64,000 bases of DNA from assembly GCA_033239125.1 (NCBI GenBank), contig BSWB01000003.1, forward strand, positions 138,794,320 to 138,858,319. Direction: 5' to 3'. The notes below the pieces were generated by a model. The model did not search any database. It saw nothing but the letters and a program-made list of their open reading frames with translations, and had not been told where the DNA came from. The stretch comes from Fagopyrum homotropicum. Taxonomy: Eukaryota > Streptophyta > Magnoliopsida > Caryophyllales > Polygonaceae. Position numbers and translations under genes: made by a program. Each line of letters opens with the position of its first letter. Position 1 is the first letter of the stretch. Of this stretch, positions 45,794 to 55,886 are shown one piece after another.

Positions 45794-45811
45794 CTTGGGA
45801 GGCAACCCAAG
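45794..45811 (+). other. Conserved post-integrase hairpin, element E
   Basis: Exact CTTGGGAGGCAACCCAAG, about 50 bases after the chimeric ORF stop, with the same GCGCTT in front as in A-D. Its exact retention next to strongly diverged coding sequence argues for a cis function. Confidence 0.75.
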
Positions 45812-45839
45812 GTAATGCATCTTTTTCCCTTTTCTTTTT

Positions 45840-46422
45840 CTTAGGATAGTTAGCTTGTTTGTTTTGTTTTTGCTTTGTTTTTTTCCTTCTCGATGCGCTC
45901 TCGGTTTGTTTGTGTCATGGATCGCAGGAACTAGGTATAATCTTGAGGAATTGATGGAAAAAGGCAATACAAATGTGCCTAAGGACGTTTTCAAGGAACA
46001 AAAGGCAAGAAATCGACTTACCAAAAGAAGATCGGTCGATTTAGGCTTCAGAACAAGTCGATTTTTTACAACAGAAAGAAAAATCGACCCAGAGATCGAC
46101 CCCCTCAGGAAAAATCGGGCCGACGAAAAATTCGGGCAGAAAACTCGGCCGATTTTTTGAAAAATCGGTCGATTTTTTTCAAAAAAAAAAAAAAAAAAAA
46201 AAAAATTTTTTTTTTTTTCGGAAAATTTTTGTTCGGCCAAAAGACGTTCCCCTTCTTCATTCTTCGACACCGATTGGAATATCCGGAGTTCCCTATTGAG
46301 CTTATATAGACTCCCACCATCACCACTCAATGAATGATTCGTCATGCCTGATTCGCCATCTTACATTGTGAGTATCATTTTCTTCCTTTTCTTTTCTTCA
46401 CATTGGGGACAATGTGAGTTTT
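45840..46422 (+). other. Leader region of element E with ATCGGTCGAT motifs and an A25T13 palindrome
   Basis: This matches the place of the env leader in A-D but has no env-like gene. ATCGGTCGATTT and related motifs recur at about 46030-46175, ending in 25 A then 13 T at 46181-46218. An ORF across it on the minus strand is low complexity and is not accepted. Confidence 0.6.
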
Positions 46423-47588
46423 AAGTATGGGGTGGAGGTATTTGCAATACCATTTGCATGTTTTATGTCTTGCATCATATGATTTTGAAAATTTTGAAAT
46501 TTTTAAAATTTTTGTGCTTCTAGGATGGACATGATCTCTATGATAACATTTACTTTGTGAAATAGCTATGATGATTTTGATATGCTTGAATTGATTTATG
46601 ACATATGTGGGATTTGAATACTTTGATAGAACTTCATGCATGTTTGATAATTCGCTTTCATTCTAAATCATGTTGAGTGTTGAAGGTTGAAACCGCATGA
46701 TAAGTTCTTACACTTCTTATTGAAATGATTAAGGCACCTCGATTTTTCTTGCTTCTTTCCTTATTCATTTAGCCCCTCAATAAAATAATTGTCTTCCCTA
46801 CCTATCCGGGAACTAGGAAGAGTTGAGTTTTGGCATATTTGATGTGGGAGGGCCATGAAAGCAAATGCTTGCATTCAAAAGTATAGAAAATTGTAGGTTT
46901 GGGGAAGTCAATCTTGATGATGAGTAACTCGGCACCATTCACATAGCCGGGTGTTTGTGTCTTGCCAAAGTCGGATTGAGCGATATTCCTAACGGATTAT
47001 GGTATGTGCATCAAGGGTTTGAGGCATCTCGAAATTGAGAAACGCCGATCTCCTAGGCTTCGGTTTTTGTGCACCGCTGTCCATATTTCCAAAAAGTAAA
47101 GTCGAAAAAGAATTTTGTGTTGAAAAGGGAGAGCAAAGCTCTAAATGGTGGTTAGTTCAAATAGTAAAAAGAAAAAGAGTTTGTGTTGTTCCTTTTTCCC
47201 GGATTCATACACCACATTCCTTTTTAAGTTTCCCACCTATTCACGTTTCTTCACCTTTGCTTGAAAGACCTTAAGATCTTTGAGTATGTTGTTTGGCTTT
47301 GTGGTCTAAACTGGATTCCTCATTATTGATTTTGATATATTGCAAGTTATGATGCATGTTATGATTTTTCTTCCAAAGTGTGATTATCCTTTTCATGATA
47401 TAATTCCTTTTGATCATATGATGATTTTCATTAGCTATGAAGCAACCATTTGAGAGTGATCTATGAATAGAAGCACAACCAAAATATTGTGGTTTTTCTT
47501 TATTTTTACATATTCATAATCCATATCATCTTTTATTTTAAGTTTGAACCTTGCTTGGGGACAAGCAAGAGGCAAGTATGGGGTATTT
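46423..47588 (+). other. 3' non-coding region of element E with two purine tracts and the conserved block
   Basis: Internal tract AAGTATGGGGTGGA at 46423-46436 and terminal AAGTATGGGGTATTT at 47574-47588. The block shared with A, C and D lies at about 46790-47095 (GTGGGAGGGCCATGAAAGC through GGCTTCGGTTTTTGTGCACC). Confidence 0.75.
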
Positions 47589-49200
47589 TGATGACATGAA
47601 TTATGACCTATTTTTAGGCATATATTTATATAAATATTCCCTTTATTTTGCATACATAGACATACATTCATGGCATTTATGGTTATATTCACCTACTTTG
47701 CAAGAATAGAGGTCTACACAGAGTTTTATTTCATTTGTAGGTAATTTGGCGAATTATGGAGCAAAAATGGCACATTTAAGGATTAAGCCTTGAAGCGGGA
47801 CAAAAAGGAGCATAAAAGGAATTTAGGACGCGCCAAAGTATTTTCCGATACCGTCGGACGCGGCCCAAAGTATTCTCTGATACCGTCGGACGCGAACCAA
47901 AGTATTCTCTGATACCTTCGGACGCGGCCCAAAGTATTCTCTGATACCTTCAGACGCGGCCCAAAGTATCTTCTGATACCGTCTGACGCGCCAAAGTATT
48001 TTCTGATACCAGCGGATTCGACTTCTTTGCAGCCCAAATTTTTAGGGTTTTATCTTTAAACCCTAGAGAGATCCCTACAGATTTTGGAGAGCCTTCAACA
48101 TTGAAGGAAGAACGGTGATAGCCCCAGGATTTGGATCCCCAAAGAGAGGGAGGTTTGAAGATTTTATTGCGTATAGGGAAGATTCGGAGAAGGACACATT
48201 TTGGAGATTGTGTACTTCGAGATTATCTTAGGGTTTACAATTGGAGACGGATTGACATCCCGTTCTTCATTGTTCCCATAGATTGTTGTGAGGATTTCTA
48301 TTCCCTTTTTCTGCATTCATTCGATACAAACATTGATTGTTCGGATTTGAGATTGAGTTTTTTATTATTATTGAGTTTTTGAGGTTTTCATCCATTTTCT
48401 CTTTAAACTTGATTATTGAATTGATGATGATGGTTATTGGCTAAAACCCTTTAGCAATTCTAAGGTGAAGGGTTGATAGTTGTGGCTTGGATAATGATAG
48501 ATCGATCGTAAATTGATTGGACCTTGAGAGTTAGAGAAATATCGTCGACACCCTAAATCACGGTCTGTTCTTAGGTTTCCACGGCCGTGATTCTTAAGAT
48601 CTACCCGTGATTTACCTCAGTTTACGAACTTTGCTTTTACTTTGATTCAAGGTTAAAGATTAGCTTTAATCTAGTCTAGGTTTGCCCTTTTCTAGGTAGT
48701 AGTGAAGCCTCAACAACCTCTACTTCGATTTCGAGTGTCACAACCTTAATCGGTTTAGTTAGTTTTGATCCTTGGGTTACAAGTTTGGGTATTTGAGATT
48801 AATTATTGCCTTTAGATTCTTTCTATAATGAAGCCTCAACAACCTTTATAGAGAGTGTCTTTAGATAAGTCATATAGGGTTTTGGAACTTCATCGTACAT
48901 TACCTTACCTTAGTATACTTTTGCAAACCTCAACTCTGTCCTTAAATCTATAGTATATCTTGAATCGATTGCCACAATTAGATACCTGGATCTTTAGGAT
49001 TGTTGTTTTTCCAATATTTGCAAAGCTTCTATACGTTACTTGCTCGATAATTTGTTAACTGAATTTGATCCCCCAAATCCCTGAGTTCGATACTCTAGAA
49101 TACTTGCTAATCTACGCCGATCCGTACACTGCGGGTTCGCTTGCTTTTATTCTAGTTTTATAAATTTAAAACTTGATTGCACGCACTTTTTGGGCGAACA
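47589..49200 (+). repeat. 3' LTR of element E (1612 bp)
   Basis: TGATGACATG...TGGGCGAACA. U3 has a TATA-like CATAAAAGG at 47811-47819 and a tandem repeat at 47827-48010. The last about 600 bases resemble the LTRs of A-D, including one ACGGCCGT motif cluster at 48555-48615. Confidence 0.92.
47827..48010 (+). repeat. Tandem repeat of about 32 bases in the element E LTR
   Basis: About six units of GACGCGGCCCAAAGTATTCT followed by CTGATACCGTCG, with variable spacing at the ends. No unique spacers, so not CRISPR-like. Such arrays in U3 often act as enhancer repeats; that is inference here. Confidence 0.85.
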
Positions 49201-49205
49201 AAACA

Positions 49206-49380
49206 TTACTGACATTTGCAGTGCATCATTTGCAGTAGCATTTTGGGGCGCAAATAAACTACCCCTTTTTGTATTAAAGGTTTTGACAAATTCACTCTTT
49301 ACGACTTTATTGTTTTTTGTAGTCTTGTTCGAATACGAAGGTTTGTCGTATATTTCGTAACATCCTCCCCCTTGTCCAAC
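49206..49380. repeat. Flank of element E and truncated R repeat end
   Basis: From about 49268 the sequence matches the last about 110 bases of R (TTAAAGGTTTTGACAAATTC ... CGTAACATCCTCCCCCTTGTCC), continuing into the LINE fragment. Confidence 0.6.
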
Positions 49381-50215
49381 TGAACGCCGGTCCAAAGAAA
49401 CCCATATCAATCAACTCTACATCAGTAGCCCATTAACGGAATTTGTTCAAATTCGCGGAGACAGCCGCTCGAATGGTCCTCGATCTGAAGGGTGGAGTTA
49501 AAGTCACCTCAATAATGAGAGGACTACACTCCGGACAGCCACGAGCAAGCTCGTCCATGCTTCAACTCTTGATTCCTGTGTGGGAAGGTTATACACAACG
49601 TTTATCTCAAACAAATCCAGATTGCTTCCTACTTTAAACTGAATAAAGTGGTCTGTAGTGTGTCCCACCATGACCTTGATGTGAAGTTCATTCCACAAAG
49701 TCCAAATTCCACAAGTGAAGCCTATAACTTCAACCTTTGCATGATTTGTGAAACCCATCTGCCTACAAATGGAAATTGCTAATTCTCCAAAAAAAAAACC
49801 TTAGTCTTAAAGGGAGCCAAAATATCTAATTGGTGACGAATGATCATATAACGGATCACTTTACAAAAAGTGAGGGTTAGCGACTCCCCTACAATTCAAA
49901 AATAGAATCTTCATGGGGAGAGAGTCATAACCGTAGTGGGATGGTTAGAACTACAATCCCCCACCTCAATCGCATCTCTTTGTTCAACAATACATTGTTG
50001 GCCTACATAAGGATCCCCAGCCCTGCCGGGGACAAAATCCCCCTTAATAAAGGTGGATGTACGTACTCACCAATAGTAGCAGGGACGTCCACTTCCATGA
50101 TTGTCTTTTCAAGGTTGTTGTATGACGCCTTATTCCCTCCACTCTCTATATCCACAGCTGACAACTCACTATGTCTTGGTAGCGAACTATCAACTTGACC
50201 TCTTTTTTAGGATTT
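49381..50215 (-). pseudogene. L1-type LINE fragment, copy 1 (endonuclease start)
   Basis: Minus strand. The end nearest R translates to LIDMGFFGPAFSWTRGRM, the C-terminal part of an apurinic-type LINE endonuclease. Upstream lie a degenerate copy of the endonuclease and of the linker (AVDIESGGNKASYN) better preserved in copy 2. Several stops break it. No RT domain is present. Confidence 0.7.
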
Positions 50216-50435
50216 AGATTGAATATACTTTAGGGTATACTATGTATGTATTTTAGGAAGAGTATATTTTTCCTTTATTCCCTCTATTTCACACCTTGTT
50301 TTATGCATCAAATCTTTTTTTTAGGCTATTCTCTTGTGTATAAATCTTGATTGTTGCTTCATGAATAATTAAGTTACTCCATTTTATTCAATCTATCTAT
50401 TCTACATGGTCACAGTCTAAAATCAAGTTAGTGCA
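50216..50435. repeat. Upstream part of composite repeat, copy 1
   Basis: Similar to 52555-52782 (TTTAGATTGAATATACTTTA, CTATTCTCTTGTGTATAAATC). No gene is seen. Confidence 0.6.
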
Positions 50436-51195
50436 TTTTATGGCCGCAGAGTCAAGCTGGCGCCCCTGCGAAACCCAGTCACCGCACCTACGGTCTCTTG
50501 GCGCCGCCCGTGCAGTCGCTTGAGCCGCCACTACAGTGGCCTTGATCTGCCTCCGCGCCTCTGATGATTCGCCCCTGTGATTTGAGCATGCCACAAAACT
50601 TCATCTTCTTCGTCTTCAATTGTGGATCTTGGGCTCCATTGTCCTCCTCATCTTGTTGAGTCTTCTCCAAACACCAACCACTAATCTTAGACTCCTTTTC
50701 ACGACCTAAATGAGCTAAGAACACGTACATGCAAGGATTTGAGAAAAAAGTTTCCTCAAGAGCTTCATCCATTGCATTGGATAAGGAGAGGAGAAGAAGG
50801 GATAAACAACAAAGGAGGAGAAGAGAGGAAGAGGAAGAATCTTACCAAGCTGGATCTTGAATCTCTTCTACTGCATCTCACACACAAGAAAACCAAGATA
50901 GGAGATTAAAGGAAGCACAAGAGAGAAATGGGAGAGGAAGTGAAGCGTGAAATGAAAAGTGAGGAGAGAGGGAAGACCTTGGATGAAAAAAGTGGGAAGA
51001 AAACAAGGTGTCAGCTGACCACTTGTCACCTCAGCTAGGAACGAGGGGTCCGAAAGCGAAAAGGGGAAAACGAAGAATCGGTACGGGATTTTGGAATAAA
51101 TCCCGACACTCAGCACCCCGTGCCTGCGGAAAAACTGAGCCGCGCACGCAGAATAATCGATAAACCTCTCGACAACCGGAATAAAAATTTCGTAT
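50436..51195. repeat. GC-rich repeat G, copy 2
   Basis: Matches copy 1 at 41960-42733 throughout (GCAGAGTCAAGCTGGCGCCC, CGCCTCTGATGATTCGCCCC), ending GTATGTTACA. It is followed by R, as in copy 1. Confidence 0.6.
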
Positions 51196-51744
51196 GTTAC
51201 ACGAGTAGTCTAAAATAAAATACTCAGATCGATATATTGGCACTCTCAGATTCAGATCGGACATTTATAAAATTATCGAAACCATTAGTTTAAAATTAAT
51301 TTTCATTAGTTAGTATTTAAAAAAAATGAAATGAAAAGAAAAGAAACTTGATACCTCCAATCCTTCGTTGTTTGCTTCTTCATTGATTTTCTGTTCTTCA
51401 CCATTGAGGTGCTCGAAATTTGGTTTTATTTCTAGTTTTTTCTATTTGAAATTGATGATACTCTTGCTCGAGTTTAAGGTTCAGCATCCGAGTTTAAACA
51501 TATTTATTTTGTCATATATAAGTTATGTTTTGAAATTGATTTCTCTTTGCTGGTTCATGTGATTTTTCTTGCTAACATATTCTTGTGATTTCTGATTTTG
51601 TTATGGTTAATTATTTTGCCCTATTTTTATTAATTGGATTTTTGTATCAAAGGTTTTGATAAATTCACACGTTACGATTTTATGGTTGTTTGTAGTCTTG
51701 CTCGAATACGAAGGTCTGTCGTATATTTCGTAACATCCTCCCCC
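51196..51744. repeat. Dispersed repeat R, fullest copy
   Basis: Runs from CGAGTAGTCTAAAATAAAAT to CGTATATTTCGTAAC and joins the LINE fragment. The other R copies (26851-27745, 42734-43180, 49268-49380) are parts of it. Confidence 0.65.
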
Positions 51745-52730
51745 TTGTCCAAAGAAACCCATATCAATCAACTATGCATCAGTAACCCATTCATGGAATT
51801 TGTTCAAATCCGAGGAGATAGCCCCTCGATTGATCCTCGATCTGAAGGGTGGAGTCAAAGTCACCTCAATAATGAGAGGACAGTCTATACTCCGGACAGC
51901 CGCGAGCAGGCTCGTCCATGCTTCAACTCTCGATTCCTGCGTGGGAAGGTTATACACGGCGATTATCTCGAACAAATCAAGATTGCTTCCTACTTTAAAC
52001 TAAATAAAGTGGTCCGCGGTGTGCCCCACCATGACCTTGATATGAAGTTCATTCCACAAAATCCAAATTCCACAAGTGAAACCTATAGCGTTGATCTTTG
52101 TGTGAATTGCGAAACCCATCTGCCTACAAATGAAAATTGCTAATTCTCCAAATACCTTAGTCTTAAAGAGAGCCAGAATATCTAATTGGTGATGATTGAT
52201 GATATAACGGATCACTTTACAAAAGTGACAGTTAGCGACTCCCCTACAATTCCAAAATAGAATGTTCATGGGGAGAGAGTCATAACCTTAGTAGGATGGT
52301 TAGAACTACAATCCCCCACCGCAATCGCATATCTTTGTTCAACAATACATTGTTGGCCTACATAAGGATCCCCAGCCCTGCCAGGGACAAAATCCCCCTT
52401 AATAATAGGTGGATGTACGTACTCACCAATAGTAGCAGGGACGTCCACTTCCATGATTGTCTTTCCAAGGATGTTGTATGCCACCTTATTCCCTCCACTC
52501 TCTATATCCATAGCTGACAACTCACGATGCCTTGGTAGCAAACTATCTAGTTGACCTCTTTTCGAGGATTTAGATTGAATATACTTTATGGTATACTGTT
52601 TATATATTTTTGGAAGATTATATTTTTCCTTTATTACCTCTATTTCACACCTTGTTTTATGCATCATATCTTTTTCTTTTAGGCTATTCTCTTGTGTATA
52701 AATCTTGGTTGTTGCTTCATGAATAATCAA
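51745..52730 (-). pseudogene. L1-type LINE fragment, copy 2 (linker and endonuclease)
   Basis: Minus strand. 52730-52266 encodes a linker (KSSKRGQLDSLLPRHRELS, DIESGGNKVAYN) with no known domain. Then MNILFWNCRGVANCHFCKV and DILALFKTKV match the start of plant L1 ORF2 endonucleases. The frame continues past a TAG near 51998 into FEIIAVYNLPTQESRVEAWT and SIDCPLII, a second TAG near 51770, then LIDMGFFG. About 14 bases present in copy 1 (GPAFSW codons) are missing. RT and the 3' end are absent. Confidence 0.75.
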
Positions 52731-53938
52731 GTTACTGCATTCTATTCAATCTATATATTCGAAATGGTAACAGTCTAAAATCGATCATCATCTTCTAAAA
52801 CTCAATCTATCTAAATTATCCTTTTCTATCTATCTACTATGGAAAATCTACTTCTAAATCAATCTTTTGATTTCTATCTTCATCCTTTTGACCACCCTGG
52901 TCTAAACATCTGTTAAATATCTCCAACAATTGGTAGTTTTTCGGAATGAAAAATAGCTATCACTACATCCTTCTCACCCAAATGCAAAGAAGGATTCTTG
53001 GATGGCTCGATCTCAATCCCTACAACTACTTCCAACGAATTTAAATATTGGAAAAGTGTCAACTTCATGTTGGCTAGTTGGCTACTCAATTCAATGGCTG
53101 TGTAAGTTGTTTGTACCTATCTGTGTTGAACACTTTTTAATTGAACAAATATGTGTTATGTTTGAACAATTACGAATATTCAATGGATGTGGATTCTTTC
53201 TACTTTTAACTCTAAATATGTGTTATATTGAACAAAAAACGTGTTATGTTTGATGGTTATAGAAAAATAAGAAAATTATTCTTATAATGTTTAGCTGGAT
53301 ATCGAGCTTCTTGGATGGGAACCAAATATCAAAGGAAGGGCTCCCACATATGGTAGAGGACACCGAGCTTCGACTTGGAGTCCGAGAAGAAAAACTACAC
53401 GATAAATGGCCGGTGAAATGTTTTCACATATATATTTTTTTGGAAATTACTGATGGTGATCCAATACTTTAGACTTTTCCGGATTATGCTCAAGTGTATT
53501 TTAGTTTCTGGACGATGTCCCTAAACTTTAAAATATTTTTGGAATATACCCATCTATCATCCGTAAGTTAATATTTTGACAAAAAAGAAGTTGATAACTA
53601 TCGTCTACTAGTTATTATTGATTAAGTTAATCAACGTTAATTAGAATTCGAAAATCCTAACTATTACAAATAATTACTTCAAATTTTAATTAGATGCTTA
53701 TTCTCAAATCTGTTGTGTGAAATGGATGAGCTTAATCCTACCATGGAACCGAATTGGCCGTTGAGAGACAAACTTGTATCACAAATTCAGCAGAGAATTG
53801 AAGGAATTGAATATTTAAAATTGTGTAATATGTTGTATCCGTACAAAAAATATTCGGGGTACTCGTGTAAATATCATGTCTCAATAATAGTAACCATATT
53901 GACATTCAATCACAAAACAGAAAAGTAAGAAAATGAAT
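52731..53938. other. Spacer with no supported gene
   Basis: 52731-52782 finishes the composite repeat. The rest is AT-rich. Short ORFs of 60-80 codons show no recognisable family. Confidence 0.5.
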
Positions 53939-54544
53939 CTATTGTTGAACCCTGTGAATGATGAAACCGAGAGCACCGTCGATTCGGAATGACCAGACTT
54001 GAATAGGATCTTCTACTGCGAAGCCATTGTCGCGGGCGAGCTTATTCCAGTCATGAATAAGAGCATACCACCAGCCGTTCATCTTCTGGCCATTCCAGCG
54101 AGTGAATTTCATGGCACGCATCTGCAGGGAAGGATCAATCACCGTCACCTCAAGCTTCTTCATCACCTTGCTCCTCCCTGCTGCTCTACTCTCTCCGATC
54201 AACGTCTCCTCTTCTTCAGTCAAGAACCTGTCCTTCACCTTCTTACTCGGCATCGAAAGCCGGTTCTGGTTGGGGTTCATATCAGTGGCGGTCAGTCTCC
54301 GCTCCATTATCAACTTCACATCGCTCGCTCCCTTGGCGTGCAAGAAATCTCTGTACATCGATGGAAGATCACCGAAAGCCTCCGGCATCCTCGCTCGCTT
54401 CAAAGGCGGTTCCTCCTCAAGTTTAATCACTGCTCCAAAGAGCTTCAAACTCCGAGACTGTGCTTTCCGTTTACATGCTTCTCTCTTAATGAAATCGCCC
54501 GAGGGTTTAACCTCAATGAAGTCAATAAGCCTCAATTCCTCCAT
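53939..54544 (-). CDS. Plant B3-domain protein (At2g31720-like/REM-type), 201 codons
   Basis: An intact frame MEELRLIDFIEVKPSG ... GFIIHRVQQ. The N-terminal about 75 residues are basic (KREACKRKAQSRSLK, a likely nuclear signal). From about 80 to the end it matches the plant-specific B3 subfamily: LTATDMNPNQNRLSMPSKKV, FLTEEEE, KLEVTVIDPSLQMRAMKFTRW, GWWYALIHDWNKLARDNGF and VWSFRIDGALGFIIHRV. The family acts as DNA-binding transcription factors in the nucleus. The gene is single-exon here, of normal length for the group, and has no stops. A TATA-like TATAAAGTG lies about 80 bases upstream. It is the only clear non-transposon gene in the window. Confidence 0.85.
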   Translation of the reverse strand: MEELRLIDFIEVKPSGDFIKREACKRKAQSRSLKLFGAVIKLEEEPPLKRARMPEAFGDLPSMYRDFLHAKGASDVKLIMERRLTATDMNPNQNRLSMPSKKVKDRFLTEEEETLIGESRAAGRSKVMKKLEVTVIDPSLQMRAMKFTRWNGQKMNGWWYALIHDWNKLARDNGFAVEDPIQVWSFRIDGALGFIIHRVQQ

Positions 54545-54622
54545 TTTTTTTTTGATGAAAAATCAAAATACGCCCAAAGAATGCAGATTGGATTTGATGA
54601 GGGTTTACCTTCTTTGCAGGGA

Positions 54623-54631
54623 CACTTTATA
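54623..54631 (-). promoter_or_regulatory. Candidate TATA box of the B3-domain gene
   Basis: Minus-strand TATAAAGTG about 80 bases before the ATG. Position and sequence fit a plant core promoter; the start site is not known. Confidence 0.45.
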
Positions 54632-54715
54632 GTTAATTTTCTCCAGCTAAATAAATATTATTATAAGATAATTTTTTTTGATCTTTTCATACTCATCAAA
54701 GATAAATTTCCTTAA

Positions 54716-55484
54716 TTACTCTATCCAAAATCCAATACTTATTCCTCAAGTATAATATGGAGATTACGGGGCCATGTCCGACTAAAATCACTTCTAATCA
54801 ATTCTTAATAATTATAAATTAATATGTATTTTACTACTAGGATTTTTATTTCTCTTTTAAATATTTATTTTTCAAAATAGGTTTTTCGTATGACTAAAAT
54901 AGATAGCCATATATGAGTTCTAATCAATTCTTAATAATTATAAATTAATATGACTAGGATTTTTATTTCTCTTTTAAATATTTATCTCTTAAAATAGGTT
55001 TGGTCCCTGGACAAAAAATCACGCAACGTCATCATAAATGTCTTAAATTCTTAATAATTATTTCTTCCTTAAATTGTTAATAATTATAAATGAATATGTA
55101 TTTTGGAAGATAAAGATGCGGAGAATTGAATTAGATTTACTGTTACTGCCATTCGAGCCGTCTGCTCAAACTTCTCTTCATTGGCATTCGAGCCGTGAAA
55201 ATGTGCTCCCATGTACACGATGAATGACTGCATCGTTTCAAGTCAATACACCAAACTTCTTCTTTGCTTTTAACTCAAATAAAAAAATAAAACATATGAC
55301 AAAGTTTAAAAAAAATTGGACCTGCAGCAACAGCGCCATAGCACTAAGCAAGAAACACAACTAATTATGTAATACTAATTACTCTTAGAAACTCCGTTAT
55401 CTCCCTATTGTTTCAACGTAAGATTGATTTTCGCCAAGCAATCTCTTCAATCTATATATACCGGGAAGAAGGATGTCGATATCT
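54716..55484. other. AT-rich spacer with a direct duplication
   Basis: 54792-54886 and 54918-55001 are near-identical direct copies (TTCTAATCAATTCTTAATAA ... AAAATAGGTTT), the second lacking about 12 bases. No gene is seen. Confidence 0.6.
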
Positions 55485-55556
55485 ATATCGGTGACTTAAA
55501 TTAGAAACTCAACCAGATATTATATTAGAAATTCAACCAGAAACTCATACTAAAAC
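55485..55556. repeat. Minisatellite on the left of the hAT element
   Basis: Imperfect AACCAGAAACTCATAC-type units. The array is interrupted by the hAT transposon and resumes at 59411. Confidence 0.65.
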
Positions 55557-55573
55557 CAGTGTTCCAAAACACG
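55557..55573 (+). repeat. hAT left terminal inverted repeat
   Basis: 17 bases starting CAGTG, followed by GACGGGACGG and CGTCTAGATGG subterminal motifs. Confidence 0.92.
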
Positions 55574-55886
55574 TAAGACGGAGACGGGACGGAGAGCTAC
55601 CGTCTAGCGTCTAGATGGCCGGACGGCCGTCTAGACAGATTTGAGACGGACAAGACGTTTTTTGATTATTTTCATGTATATTACCCATAATTCCTCCTAA
55701 ATTTGTGTAAAATATTCATATAATGCAAATAAATATTCATTTTCGTAATCTTCAACATCTTAAGCATATAATCTACTAAAAGTGTCATGCAAATGATGAA
55801 ATGAAATACATAAAAACGTTCAAAATAAACTAAAACGGCAAAAGAGGATTCTTGATATCTAGACACAACTACTCAACTTGAGCATA

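Larger units (their letters stand above)
44434..49200 (+). mobile_element. Element E: non-autonomous Athila-related retrotransposon
   Basis: Both ends read TGATGACATGAATTATGACC and GCGAACA, and the 5-base direct repeat AAACA lies at 44429-44433 and 49201-49205. The tRNA-Asp primer site, post-integrase hairpin, two purine tracts, conserved 3' block and U5 are shared with A-D, but there is no protease, RT or RNase H. The 5' LTR is only 135 bases against 1612 for the 3' LTR, so most of it was deleted after insertion. It encodes one chimeric ORF. Confidence 0.92.

Noticed and set aside
45779..46345. 188-codon protein on the minus strand of E
   Set aside because: It runs across the conserved hairpin and the A/T run as poly-Lys/Phe, with no homologue in the other elements.
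47827..48010. CRISPR-like array
   Set aside because: Units are contiguous tandem repeats without unique spacers, inside a plant LTR.
51745..51757. Polypurine tract ACAAGGGGGAGGA followed by an LTR start TGTTACG (minus strand)
   Set aside because: In copy 1 the same bases encode WTRGRM of a LINE endonuclease in frame, so the purine tract is coding coincidence.
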